In this document: positions 14,661 to 25,926 of the stretch, one piece after another
Numbering within the stretch: position 1 is the stretch's first letter
How the letters are laid out: the number at the start of each line of letters is the position of its first letter
Assembly: GCA_033807695.1 (NCBI GenBank)
Contig: CM066309.1
Coordinates: 868,001-932,000 of the forward strand
Length of the DNA: 64,000 nucleotides
Reading direction: 5' to 3'
From: Daedaleopsis sinensis
Taxonomy: Eukaryota; Basidiomycota; Agaricomycetes; Polyporales; Polyporaceae
Program-made: the position numbers and the translations under genes
Notes under the pieces: model-generated
The model's database searches: none
The model's input: only the letters and a program-made list of their open reading frames with translations
What the model was told of the DNA's origin: nothing

Positions 14661-16771
14661 ATGTCGCAACAAGTCGAGTCGCAGGATATTGAGGAGGCAA
14701 CCACCTCAGTCGCGTGCGTCCGCCCGTGCTTACCGATCGCGTCCGCTCACTGATCCCCGTTCAGCACCGGGCAGCCAGACGCAAAGACGCGTCGATATGA
14801 CCGCCAGCTTCGGTATGTTGTCTGATGCAGTACTTTATATATAACTGAACGCGTCGCAGGATCTGGGCAGCGTCCGGCCAGGCTGCACTCGAAGCCTCCC
14901 GCATCCTCGTCGTCTCCTCCTCAGCCACATCTACCTCAATCCTCAAGAACCTCGTCCTCCCTGGCATCGGCCACTTCTCAATTCTAGACGCTACTATCAC
15001 ATCCCCCGCAGATGCCGGCAACAACTTCTTCCTCAACGCCCACGAAAGCGTCGGCAAGCCCCGCGCACAGGAAGCCGTCCCCCTCCTCCGCGAGCTCAAC
15101 GAAGCCGTCCAAGGCGAGCCCGTCGTCAAGGACGTCGCCGATCTCCTCGCCACAGATCAGGGAAAGGATTGGATTCTCGGCTTTTCTCTCGTTATTACCC
15201 ACAACCTCAAAGAGAACACCCTTCGAGAGCTCTCCGCCCTACTCTGGGCAAATCCGGACGGCCCTCCCCTCATCTCTGTCCGTTCCGCCGGCTTCTTGGC
15301 CGACTTCCACATCCAGTACCATGAACACTGCGGTGCGATCACCCTGCTTGTGCTTTAACCCGTGTGCCCTACTCACATTCGTTCAGTCTCTCAGTCCCAT
15401 TCTGAAAACGCACCCTCCCTCCGCATCACCCGTCCGTTCCCTGCCCTCCTGGACTGGGCACGTAGTCTAGACCTGCAGAACATGGATCCCACAACCCACG
15501 GACACCTGCCCTTTGTAGTCATCCTCGTCCGAGCCGTCGACGACTGGCGCAAGACCGTCAGTACTCGTCCTATTCCGGTGTTACGGCACATCTACTGACA
15601 CCCTCCTCCTTCCAGCACGACGGCGACCTCCCGAAGACTGCCGCGGAAAAGAAAGAGTTCAAGAAGAGCATCATGAACATGCGCATCAAGCCAGACGAGG
15701 AGAACTTCGAGGAGGCCGAGGCGCAGGCCTGGCGCGTCTGGTCCGAACCCGCAGTGCGCATCTCGTGCACCCGCCCCGCCCGTCGCCCCGGCTGATACTT
15801 GGTTCCTCGCAGGTCCCATCGGACATCCAGGCGCTCTTCTCGCTGCCCCCGCTCCCGACCGCCCCCCGCAAGAACGCGACCTTCCACGCGCTGCTCGGGG
15901 CGCTCGCGGAGCACGTCAAGGACCCGGCGGGGACGGGCACGCTGCCCATCAGCGCGACGCTCCCGGACATGAAGTCGGACACGCAGAGCTACGTGCAGCT
16001 GCAGAACCTGTACCGCGACGCCGCAGAGGCCGAGAAGGTGCGCTGCGCGCGTTCCGCGCCCGACTGACCGACTCACTCGGCTTACGCGGGGGAGCAGAGC
16101 AGGTTCAGGGCGATCCTCGCGGAGAAGGCGCCGGAGGTGGCGAAGGCGGTGAACCAGGAGGAAGTCGACTCGTTCGTGAAGAACGCGCACCACTTGCGCG
16201 TCCTGCGCGGGAAGCCGCTCGGCGCGTTCGACGCGGACCGCGAAGCGATTGGTGAGATCCCTAGCTTCCTAAGCCGTGGACTTGTATGCGACAGCACGCT
16301 GACGAGCGCCCGGCGACAGCCACCGCGCTCTCTGTGCAGCCGCGCGAGACGGCGACGCATCTCGCCCTCTCTGCGCTCTCGTCGCTGCATTCCCGGGATG
16401 CGGGTAAGCCGCTCTCTACTCTCGCACCACGCCCCGAGCTGACCGTTGGTGCTGCAGCGGCCACCGTCGAGGCGCTGACCGCGGAGGTGCAGGCGCTCGT
16501 GGGCGAAGGTGTGGACCTGCCGGAGGAGGTCGACGCCGCCGTGGGCGAAGTGTGCGTGCTTGCGTTCTCCCACAGAAGACTGGTCGGACTGACGTTGCTG
16601 CTCTTTCACCGCAGGGCGCGTGCGCCGACGGCGGACCTGCCGAACATGGCTGCGTTCCTGGGCGGGCTCGTCGCGCAGGAGGCGATCAAGGTCATCACGG
16701 AGCAGTACGTCCCGCTCAACGGGTACTGCGTGGTCGACCTCATCGACTCGTGGACGGGCGTTATCGCGTAG
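14661..16771 (+). CDS. ULA1: NEDD8-activating enzyme E1 regulatory subunit (NAE1/ULA1)
   Basis: Pairs with Uba3 to adenylate NEDD8/Rub1, the first step of cullin neddylation. The ATG at 14661 gives MSQQVESQDIEEATTS. After an intron ending at about 14763 the frame continues TGQPDAKTRRYDRQL and RIWAASGQAALEASRILVV, the conserved opening of E1-like Rossmann domains. The regulatory-subunit middle follows (FLADFHIQYHEH, LPFVVILVRAVDDW, MKSDTQSYVQLQNLYRDAA). The C-terminal part is PNMAAFLGGLVAQEAIKVIT then YVPLNGYCVVDLIDSW, the diagnostic end of NAE1, with a TAG at 16771. At least eight introns, most of 50-70 bp. As expected for this subunit, I see no catalytic cysteine domain. It is divergent with ARG5,6. 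Confidence 0.92.
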
Positions 16772-17042
16772 GAGGACCTTGGATGGCTCGAGGGCCTGGG
16801 GAGCGAACGTAGAATCTGCGCATGTGTAACATAGATTACCTGCATTGAAGTTTGAGTCGAATGCATGCTGTCGATCTGAGGATCTGTGCTATTGTATTGT
16901 GTGCGTTGTGGCTGTCTACTACGTATGGAGATGAGTGGGGGTGGGTGTATACCGAGTGGGGGTTGTGAATGGCAATGTACGACTGAGTGGGGGATGGATG
17001 CCATGCGAAGAAGACGTGAATGGCAGATATCGAATTCATCCT

Positions 17043-18290
17043 TCAAGACCTGTTTGGAACAGAAGGGACCGGCGCAGTTTGTGGTCCGGGTAGGGTACGA
17101 GCTACGCCGCCTGCACCCGCCGCGTCTTCCGGGCTCCCGAGCCCGATTTTGCTGAGCGCGGCTTGAAGCGCGTTGAAGAACGCCTGGTGCGGGGCGGGGT
17201 GGATGGAGTTGATGTTGTGGATGTGGATGAGGCCCGTCACGGGCGAGAACGTGTACGTCGAGTTCCTGCCGCGGCCATACGATATCAACGTTCAGCCCCA
17301 GTGTCCGGGTCCCCGGGTGTGAGCGGAAGAGAAAGAGGACGCACACTTGCCAGCCGCCGTCGGCCTTGCTGACGCGGTTCGTGCCGTGCACGGTGAGGCC
17401 GACGAAGAGGCTCTTCTCGCGTGAGCTGCGCGTTCTGCTCTGCGGATTCCGTCCGGGCCCTGGTGGGGGGTCGTCGGGCGACTCGGGATCGGAGTCGGCA
17501 CGGGGGCCGGGGGAGCGGGGCCCGTGGACGCGCACACGCTCGAGCTCGACGCGGAGGTCGGTGTAGAGCGCGCTAAGGGTGTGGCGGACGAAGACGGAGG
17601 AGGCGAGGTAGAGCGGGAGGCCTGTCCGCGGGCGGTGGGTGGGTTGGGTTCGGAGAGAGGGGGAAAGGAAAGGAGGGGGACGCACCTTCGACATGGAGTG
17701 TTCGGGGGAAGGGCGGGGGAAAAGGCGTCGGCGGACGGTATTCGAGGCGGATGTTCGGGCTGTAGATGGAGATCTCGTCGTCGTCTTTGACGCGGCTGTT
17801 GCTGCCGGAGGTGTCTACGGAGGAGATGAGCCCTGTGGAGAAGAAGGTGGGGAGGGTCTGCTGGAGGATGTAGATGGCGCGTCCTGGATGGGCAGTTCGT
17901 TTCAGTTCAATGGACAGTAATTCGGTGTTATTGAGAATGTAGTGGTAGTACAGGGTAAGAAGTTGTGTACTTGGGTAGCATCAGCCTCTCCGGAACGGTG
18001 TGAGGACGGAGGGACATACCTGTACGGATCTCCCATTCCTGGTCGGACAATTCTCCTGGTCCATCTTGCCTCGAATCTCGCCCACCTGAATCAGACGATC
18101 CCGCAGACTTTAGCAGCGGGTATGGTGCCAATGGAAGGACGAGTTCGTCATTGGGAGGAACGGCCGGGCCGTCGGGAGAACGCGCGGGAGGCTGTAGCGA
18201 GAAGGGACGAGTTACGGCATGAGAGCGTCGTGTTCGAGGGTGGGTACGACGAAGAGGCGAAGACGCGTTCAGGGACGAGCGGAAAGACAT
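17043..18290 (-). CDS. unrecognised protein with possible NTF2/SnoaL-like domain
   Basis: Spliced minus-strand gene. The start is placed at MSFRSSLNASSPLRRTHPRTRR (18290), whose Arg/Ser-rich, acid-free first residues could be a mitochondrial presequence. A disordered Pro/Ser region follows, then exons reading AIYILQQTLPTFFSTGLISS, IYSPNIRLEYRPPTPFP, GLPLYLASSVFVRHTLSALYTDLRVELERVR, FVGLTVHGTNRVSKADGGW, and STYTFSPVTGLIHIHNINSI, ending VPSVPNRS and a stop at 17043. The order helix, IYSP strand, long helix, VxG-xxR strand, GLIxxH strand resembles NTF2/SnoaL-like (DUF2358-type) folds, but I could not assign a named family. Donors such as GTATGT at about 18017 support splicing. Convergent with ULA1 and divergent from the SPX-RING gene. 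Confidence 0.65.
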
Positions 18291-18421
18291 GGGCGTCGTG
18301 TCCAACGTTGGACGCGGTCGTTGAGGTGGACTCGGCGTCGATGACGGAAGTGGCCCGGCGCGCGGGGATGGCCACGCGCGTAGTGAGCGTTTAGACGGAG
18401 AAAGCTTGTCTCGCGCGAACG
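18291..18421. promoter_or_regulatory. very short divergent promoter (131 bp)
   Basis: Separates the proposed ATG of the unrecognised minus-strand gene (18290) from the SPX-RING ATG (18422). If both starts are right, the two genes share almost all upstream sequence. Confidence 0.4.
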
Positions 18422-20311
18422 ATGCACTTCTCGAAGACGTACGCCCAGCTTCTGCTCACTCTCCCTCCAGAACTTCGCGAGAGCGCGATACAGTACAGGC
18501 AGCTCAAGAAAATCATCAACCAGATTGTCGCAGAGCTCACCTCGCTCGGTATGTCCTCCCTCTCACCGCGGTCATAGCGCAAGGGCTGATTAACTCTTTC
18601 CTGTACCCTAAGGTCTTTCTCCCGACGTTCTTCAAGGTGTAGTTCAGCCTCCTCCTACAGGGAAAGGGAAGCAAAGGGACGACTCACCCGAGGACCCGCC
18701 TCCCGATCCGTCACATCCTCTCGTCGGTCCTAGGGTCGTCTACGAGCTCGCTCAGGTCGCCGACCACTTCGAACCTCGTCTGCGTCTGTACCTTGACGAA
18801 GATGCCTTGCCATCCGAACCTTCTACATCCACGGCTCTCCGACCCTCCCATGTCACCATCAGTCTACCCATACCGCAAAGCCTCTTGCAGCTCGCCTCCA
18901 GCTCTTCCGCATTCCCTGGCCTTTCGAATGGCGACGGACAGGCTGACCTTTCGGCGGATAGATTGGACGTAGCCATCCCAGGGCCTTCGTGAGCACGTCC
19001 CCTTATGTCTGGGTCACTCCTTTTCAACAAGAATATCTTTTCTAGCTCGTCGTCGCACGAGCTTGTCATCCCCCTTGCTTCAGATACCGTATTCTTCCGC
19101 ACTCTCTCGGAAGCACTGGAATCTCTCTCCGCCAACCTCACCACCAAGCGGGCTGAATTTGAAGCGACACTGCAGGAGCTCTCGCAAATCATCTCTACTG
19201 CCTCCCGGCCCTCATCATCTACGTCGGCCTTCCAGCCGTACTCTCCGTTCTCTACCGACCCTGCTACCATCTCCGTCTCTTCCAGTTCCCTCGTATTGGC
19301 CCACCACAAGTCAGACTTGGACAACTGGAGACAGATCTTCCAGGCTTACGTGGAGGCGGACATCTTCCAGGGCCATACTGAGAGGTTCAGAGGCGAGAGA
19401 GACGTCGAGGACGCCGAAGCGCGCCTTGCTGCGTTCTCTGCAAAGCTGCAGGAGCAGCTAGCGAGCGGCACCTTGAAGCTCAAACTCAAGCAGAGCCGGG
19501 TGGCGCTCAAAACGTTCATGGAGCTGAACACGTTCGTGCTCGATTTGCGCAAGGTCCGTTTCGGTTTCCGTCTCCGTCTCCGTGTCCCGCTTCTTGCGCC
19601 CGGACTGAACATGCGTTGGGCGGCAGTTCCAGCATGTCACGTCCGAGGCGACCAGGAAGATCCTCAAGAAGCACGCGAAGCGGACCGCACTCCCGCTCGC
19701 GCCCGACCTCGCCTCCCCGTTCACAGTGTCCGCCGACAGCCACGACCGCGCCGTCGTCCTCGCGCGGTCCCCACCGCGGTCGGACGCGTCCTTCTCGCTC
19801 TCGCTGCTGCTCGTGCAGGCGCTCACGGAGACCCTGCTGCCCATCATCCCGCACCTCGACGACTACGCGTGCGTGATCTGCACGAACCTCGCGTTCAAGC
19901 CGATCCGCCTGCGCTGCAGCCATCTGTTCTGCGTCCGGTGAGTGCCCTGTCCTGTCCTGCCCTGCCCTGCCCTGCGCGCACGACTCACAGGCCGTGCCTT
20001 GCTCTCGCGTGCGCAGGTGTCTGGTGAAGCTGCAGAAGCGCGGGGAAGAGCATTGTCCGATGTGCCGCGCCTCTACTGTGCTGTCTGCGGATCGCTGTGA
20101 GTGTCCGACACCCTTCGTCTCGTTACCGCGCCGTGGCTCACGCACGTCATAATGGGCTGTGATAGCCAATGTCGACTGGGCGCTGCTCAACTTCATGAAG
20201 GACTGGTTCCCGGTCGAGGCGCGCAAGAAGCTGCAGCAGAACGAGCGGGAGGCGGCTGAGGAGGAGATGAAGGAGCTGGGCTTGGAGTATCGAGGATGTA
20301 TTCTTATGTGA
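18422..20311 (+). CDS. SPX-domain RING-type E3 ubiquitin ligase
   Basis: An N-terminal SPX domain (an inositol-pyrophosphate/phosphate sensor) is combined with a C3HC4 RING. The ATG at 18422 gives MHFSKTYAQLLLTLPPELRESAIQYRQLKKIINQI, the canonical SPX opening with its basic helix. Intron 1 uses GTATGT at about 18551. A 57-bp intron at 18989-19045 (GTGAGC..TTTTCTAG) removes an in-frame TGA and joins DVAIPGPS to SSSHELVIPLASD. The SPX C-terminal helices follow (LKLKLKQSRVALKTFMELNTFVLDLRK, then FQ plus TSEATRKILKKHAKRT). The RING reads CVICTNLAF, LRCSHLFCVR, CLVKLQKRGEEHCPMCRAS across an intron. The C-terminus is NVDWALLNFMKDWFP..YRGCILM with TGA at 20311. Architecture parallels plant NLA, which ubiquitinates phosphate transporters. 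The fungal target is unknown. Confidence 0.9.
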
Positions 20312-23300
20312 TGATATGGAATGTCGGCGGGTCTCGCACTGGAAACAGAACAGACAGAATAGGCCGGCTTACAGCTGTTTCCGATTCCACCATGAATTAG
20401 TCTTGATCCCTCCAGAGCGTTTACCCCCAGTTTACTTGGTGGGTGATCGCGATGCTGCGCACGCTAGTCCCGGATTCCACGGGTTGCAAACTTGAAGCTA
20501 GGGTCATGCATACAATACAAGGTAGAACTTCGGAATATACAGATAAGTCGTAAGGCCGCGCGAGCGCGGCAGAGCCCGCTACTATAGGCCGCTTGTAGTG
20601 ATTATGAGGGGAATACTTAGTCGACTCCAGTCGTACGTGGTAGATTGAACACCTCGAACACAAGAGAAAAATACTCAGCCCCGGAGCCTGAAATAGACAC
20701 AATAATAGCTATACAGTGGTTGAATGTCAATCTACATTGGGTCTATAATGAGAGTAAGCGTAAGTACAATAACGACAACCGTTTAAGTGCCAGAAAAGTC
20801 CCTTGCGACTCAGATTAGAGGAGGCTTGATGCCAGACTCAGAGACTTAATGTCATCTGGCTGGAGAGAGATGGAAGGTGGGGGTGAAGACGTACCGGCCG
20901 GGGTTTTACTACAGAGCCTCTCGCTCCCAAAAAGCTCAATATACTGATGAAAATGTTAAGGAATTTGCTAGTGAATCCGCACCCTCATTAGTATGTGTGG
21001 GAGTGATTAGTAGCTGTCCGTGCCCGGCAAAATACAAGTGAGTACTTACCACGACTTAGTCGGATAATAAGTATCTGATGAAGCAGAACTGGTCATCGTT
21101 TAGATAACCTGTTAAACCCAGCTGTTCATGAAAGTTGGCGACCTAATAAGCAGCAACTTGAAGAAGTAGCACTAGCAGCCGGAACAGTGCCGCACATCAG
21201 TCGGACTACCGTCCTCCTTCAGCGCGTCATTTGTCATCAGGCTGAAGACAGAGCTTCAAGATCAGGCTGGAGGAGGACACAAAGTTGATTCTTAGACATC
21301 AGTAGAACGGGAAATCCCTTAACACCCGGCGCTTAAGAGGCCATTAACAGCCATTAACGGCCATTAACGGGCAATTACTGACATATTATTTGACACATCA
21401 ATTGGTTGTTGATGTGTTCAGATAATGGCGATAATGGAAGCTGGGTGCAGTCGAGGCACGCAGTACAATCGTGGTTCGGGATCCGGGCAGCTGTAAAGGC
21501 CCCAAGGCATTAATACCTCAGTATTAACATCTAGTGGCTGTGCTGGTGTCTCGGACACCGGACTATCGCTTACATCTTTGCTGTGGCTGCAGTACTGTAC
21601 AGTTCGTATGTAGTGTATCTGCGTGTAAAGAGGAAGATAGAGGTAACTTTCTCTTCACCCCCCGTTGTCACATGTCTCCTGAATATACAGGCTTGGATGA
21701 GTCACGACCTGGGTGAGGAGTAGATCTTGTGCATTTACAACAGCTCACGTGATGCAATGGAAATATAGCAGATCCTTATTCATGTAGTACGTGGTACAGG
21801 CTTTATATACACTCAATCCACCCAGATAGCACACAGAACCAGTAGAAGATGGGAGCAGATGGTTGACCACAGTCATGATATGACATGGAGTAGATGACAT
21901 AGATGAGAACGAGAGTGATGGATGGCAGACACACAACATATGGTTGGAAGTAGGTAGGGCTCATAACAGGGTGTTGTGCTAGGGGAATGCGAGCCAAGGG
22001 ACTCAGATGTGATGCCAGCAGCGGGCGACAAGTCTAACACGGATCATGAGGATGTGCCATAAGTGTAACTCACCGTAATCCTCTCAACTGCAAAAACGAC
22101 ACAAATGGGGCAGCACGAGATGGTCCATGGATTGTGCACTGGATAGTGCGGCGTGCCATTTAGCAACTTGGTTGTCTGAGGCTATGGCACTGCTCATGAA
22201 CCTCTCTGACAAAGGTCTAGGTCTGTGGGAGATAATAATGCAGGTGAGCGAGAGGGGGATAGCAGCAATAGCATGTCCCAGTGGGCCATGTACTGAGTCT
22301 AGCAGGGCGAGTGCGGTACTTACCTGCAAATTGGTGGCCATTAGTAGACTATCATCCGGGCTCCTTCACTGCCATCCAGCTTCTAGCTCTACTGTTAGAG
22401 AGACCTACCTTCACATCTTGATGATAAAGCCATGTAGGGTTGAGTCTGAGCTGCTGTGTGCAAAGAAACACAAGATCTTGAGAGTACGAGGAGGAGAGAC
22501 ATCGGAAACAGCGGCAGAGGAATGGAGTGTTAGGATGTGTTGCACATAGGCACTGGGGACATATACAGCCAAATAATGGACTTAGCAAACAGAACATTGT
22601 ACCTCTCAAGTGCTGAGTAGCGACACTCACTTACCTGGTATATATTTGAATGGTTGTGCATGAGGGTGACCTGTTAGACATATCCGTAATGTACAAGTAC
22701 TGCAGTTCTGTCAAGGAGGAGGAGGTCAACCGAAATCTCACTGTGTGTGCTTACACAAATACTCGGATTAATGCCATTAATGCAATTAGCACCATCATTT
22801 AATCTTGTTAATGGCATTAAGGCATTTGCCATTCTACTGATGGAAGCAGCAGTTGTACAGCAGTGTAGTAGATGGCCATGGAGTCTGATCAAGCCTGGTG
22901 CAACATTGTGGCTGGGGCGCTTGGTGGCGGTGAGGGAGATTCTCACAATCAGAAAACAATTCTAATGGTTTGTATGAGATTATGTCATGAGATGCAAAGC
23001 ACCCACCATTTTCCAATGAATCTTTTGAATGCACTTGACACGCAAGACCCGCTACCTAGTAGCGGGAATGTATACTATGTGTTAGAGGTACTACTGGTGC
23101 GCTTGTATCAACCATATGCGGTCTACTTGCCCCCCATCCGAGTGCTTGATCCTCGAGGCCACACAGCAAGTTTTAGGGAAAGAAGAATATGTTCCCGATC
23201 CTCCCCTGCCAGAGTGTGCATCTGGTACACTCGTTCTCCTTGCCGGATGCGGCTTGCCACTCTGTCACATGGTGTGCAATGACACTAGACAACGACAGCA

Positions 23301-23343
23301 GTACTGCGTCGGGACCGTACCTGTTCGTGATGTCAGTAATGAG
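20312..23343. other. transposon-island edge, no gene recognised
   Basis: About 3 kb in which no ORF shows a recognisable domain. Noticed: an array of CCATTAAC(A/G)G units at about 21340-21372; a hairpin with arms GACACATCAA / TTGATGTGTTC at about 21390-21420; and an inverted block TTAATGCCATTAA...TTAATGGCATTAA at about 22770-22825. These look like remnants of decayed repeats. The TSD copy ATGAG of the following copia element is 23339-23343. Confidence 0.5.
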
Positions 23344-24196
23344 TGTTACGTTTAGGCTATTAGTTTGTTAGTGTCGAGCTCGTACTAGATGGGCCCAGGT
23401 GCCCGCGATCGCTTAGTCAGTATTACTGTACAAGCTGAGTTTTAAATATTGGCCCCTAATTAGTCTACATATTAATACCGGGTAGATTACGTTGTATTCC
23501 CTCACACGATTGACCTCTCGTGCTCCATTCACGGTGGGCACAGCCTAAAATCCAGTGGCAGGATAGTACTCATCCAATACTGTGCGAGGAGACCTGACTC
23601 GTACCTTTATGGATCCCTCCTGAGTACTTTGCAGGTGACCAATACCGAGTGATTGACCTGTACTATGTGTTTGTCGGACAGTTGTCTTTGACAGTAGACA
23701 AAGCAGTATCTGGAAACATCTGGTATGTGTTACCTTTCTCCACTATCTGATCAGGTAGGTATCCTTTCCTGCTCATTTCTTGCCATAAAATAGTTGACAT
23801 ACTCAGGGACATGCTTGGAAGCACCAGGATAGGCAGCATTCCGGGCAAATATAGTGTCTTTTGATAGGTCAGACTGGTTCCTGCATCAACATGTGTCCCT
23901 TGTCCAGATCATTTCTGGTCGATTGTTAGTTTATTGCAAAAGGTGGCTTTCTGAGCAGCAGAATAATCCTCGTTAATCACAGGTGTAAGGTCACATACAA
24001 AGCAGCCAGGAAGTATTCAAACAGGTCTTGGCTAGCTCGAATAGCGCAGTACTTAGACTGGTAATTTCCTGCAGCGGGAATTCAGGCCGTGCCCGCCGTG
24101 ATTACATCCGCTTTCCCTCGCGCACTCGAGGACAATCCGTTCCGTTATCCCGCTTGCTTGCTTGCTTACTCTCGTTCTCGTCTTGTGAATTCAACA
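23344..24196 (+). repeat. 5' LTR of copia element, split by a MITE
   Basis: 23344-23529 and 24101-24196 together match the 3' LTR (38637-38915). I count about 14 substitutions in 279 bp, 13 of them transitions and about 10 at CpG/TpG/CpA positions. The interruption at 23530-24100 is a separate insertion. Confidence 0.9.
23530..24100. mobile_element. CACTA-like MITE inside the 5' LTR
   Basis: A 571-bp insert with 17-bp terminal inverted repeats CACGGTGGGCACAGCCT / CACGGCGGGCACGGCCT (two mismatches) and a 3-bp duplication ATT (23527-23529, 24101-24103) of LTR sequence. Ends beginning CAC plus a 3-bp duplication fit the CACTA (EnSpm) type. No coding content, so non-autonomous. Confidence 0.8.
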
Positions 24197-24360
24197 CAAT
24201 CGCATATACCTCACTCGGAGGTCATCCAAGCACCCCAAACCGAACCGCGGCCCCTGATCGAAACTGCGTGACCCAATGAACCGAACCATGGCCCCCGATT
24301 GAAACCACACGAACCGAACCGAACCCCCAAAATGAACCATCTGAACCGAACCAATCCACT

Positions 24361-24800
24361 AGCTGTTGTAGAAATGATACATTATAACCCGGACCTTCCC
24401 TTAGAGTGTATTGCAATATAAGGTGGATATACTCCTGATGTAATACGGGCTCCTGGGGCTGTAGAAAGCAGGCCGGGGGTGGCTTTAGCGACCCGCTCGG
24501 CACCGCAGCAGCCTACCTAATGGGGACATTTTCAGTCGTTTGAGCGGCTATCTGCCCAAACGAGCCAGACGGACACTTAACGGGAGCCCCGGGAGCCCAA
24601 AAGGGATGGTGCAGGGTGATATAACAGGGTGTGGCGGTGCTCTGGGGCGCTTGTGCGAGCTGGAGGGGTGTTTGGCGCCTAATGTGATTCTGACACGTGC
24701 GGTTCTTGCTGGCACTAAACATCCCGGAAAGTGCCTGGGCGTCTGCAGTACCAAAAGCGGTATACATACTCACCACCCGGTGCTAAGTCCTATTTGGGCA
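24361..24800 (+). repeat. left long inverted repeat of KDZ element
   Basis: Inverted counterpart of 37188-37651. Differences are mostly single substitutions, many at CpG sites (for example AATACGGG/AATACAGG, CCGCAGC/CCGCGGC). The inner part (TACCAAAAGCGGTATACATACTC..) recurs in diverged form at about 25170-25240. Confidence 0.88.
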
Positions 24801-25926
24801 GCACCCACCGTCTGGGCAGCTGCACGGCGGTATACTGTATATATATGCATGTAGTCAGTATACAGTACTGAAATGCATGCATCTGCTAGGTTATAGCTGG
24901 TTTACACGGATCGCCCGGCCTTGGGGCATGTAGTGCACCTTTGCGGCGCCAGGCACCGGAATGGGCCTTGGACGGCTGCAGCGCCTGAAGCGGGCGCTAC
25001 GACGAAATTTGGCAGCTATGCTGATGCTTCGTGCACCTGCGCTGTACTCTATATAGATGCATATAGTGGGCGAAACAGAACACGCTAAATCTACTCACAC
25101 GTTACAGCTAGCTTGTACTGGCTCATATACTTGGAGTGTAGGGGACAGCGCTAAATGACCTGGGAAAGGGTCATGGGTGTCCGCAGCGCCAAAAGCGGTG
25201 TGCATATTCACCGCACGGCGCTAAGTCCCATTTGGGCAGCTACACTGACGCTCTTAGGTGTATGGACCACGAGCTGCATCCTCTTTACCCAGCGATGATC
25301 TTACAGTTTCAGTCTTCTAATACATGTACTGAAGCTATGTTCAGGTACTCACTAAGTCATAATGGAGTCAATATGTCTTATAAGTGGTCTTCACTCTCTG
25401 AGTACAAGGTAGGCGATCAAAATCCACTAGCACTGTTACGCTCCAAGGGGCTGTACACAAAGCATGCAACAAGTTCAGTGCATCTTCAACTTCACTCAGT
25501 GGTAATTCACATACAGCATAGTATCGCATAGGATAGTAATCGCGTGCATACATGTACTATCTGGACAGCATATAGGGCATAACATGAGCAGCAACGCAAC
25601 ATATCAAGGCATAGTGGTGGTACCGTAGGTTCTCATAATGTAGCCAGCATGTCAACATCCAAGCTATGAGAAAGAAGATTGGTGGCAGGAGGTGTACCTC
25701 AAACGAAATACAGGTGCAGAACAAAACACGTGCGCGAGAAAGCAGGGAATGAGAAGAATGGGAAGGAGGATGAAATATTATGGGTTGTACCTGTGCATCT
25801 TGGGTATGCGCAGAGCAGAGTGTCGACGATCGGCACGATGATCGCAGGAGACATTTGAATGGGCGAAGGATGCAGGGAGAAGATGGGGAAAATTGAACGA
25901 GGTCGCAGGCTGTGGGAATGACTCGA
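24801..25926. other. KDZ subterminal region, non-coding
   Basis: No gene. A third, diverged copy of the inner inverted-repeat module is at about 25170-25240 (GCGCCAAAAGCGGTGTGCAT, CTAAGTCCCATTTGGGCAG). GC-rich palindromic patches lie at about 24910-25010. It may hold transposase-binding sites and the 3' end of accessory gene A. Confidence 0.55.

Noticed and set aside
16606..17694. 362-codon minus-strand open frame
   Set aside because: It overlaps the last ULA1 exon antisense and mixes frames of the spliced 17043-18290 gene; GC-rich composition keeps it open by chance.
18990..18992. In-frame TGA in the SPX domain as a nonsense mutation
   Set aside because: A well-formed 57-bp intron (18989-19045, GTGAGC..TTTTCTAG) removes it and restores the conserved reading.
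21330..21380. CCATTAAC array as a CRISPR-like or telomeric repeat
   Set aside because: Only a few short degenerate units in a eukaryotic genome, no spacers; ordinary short tandem repeat.
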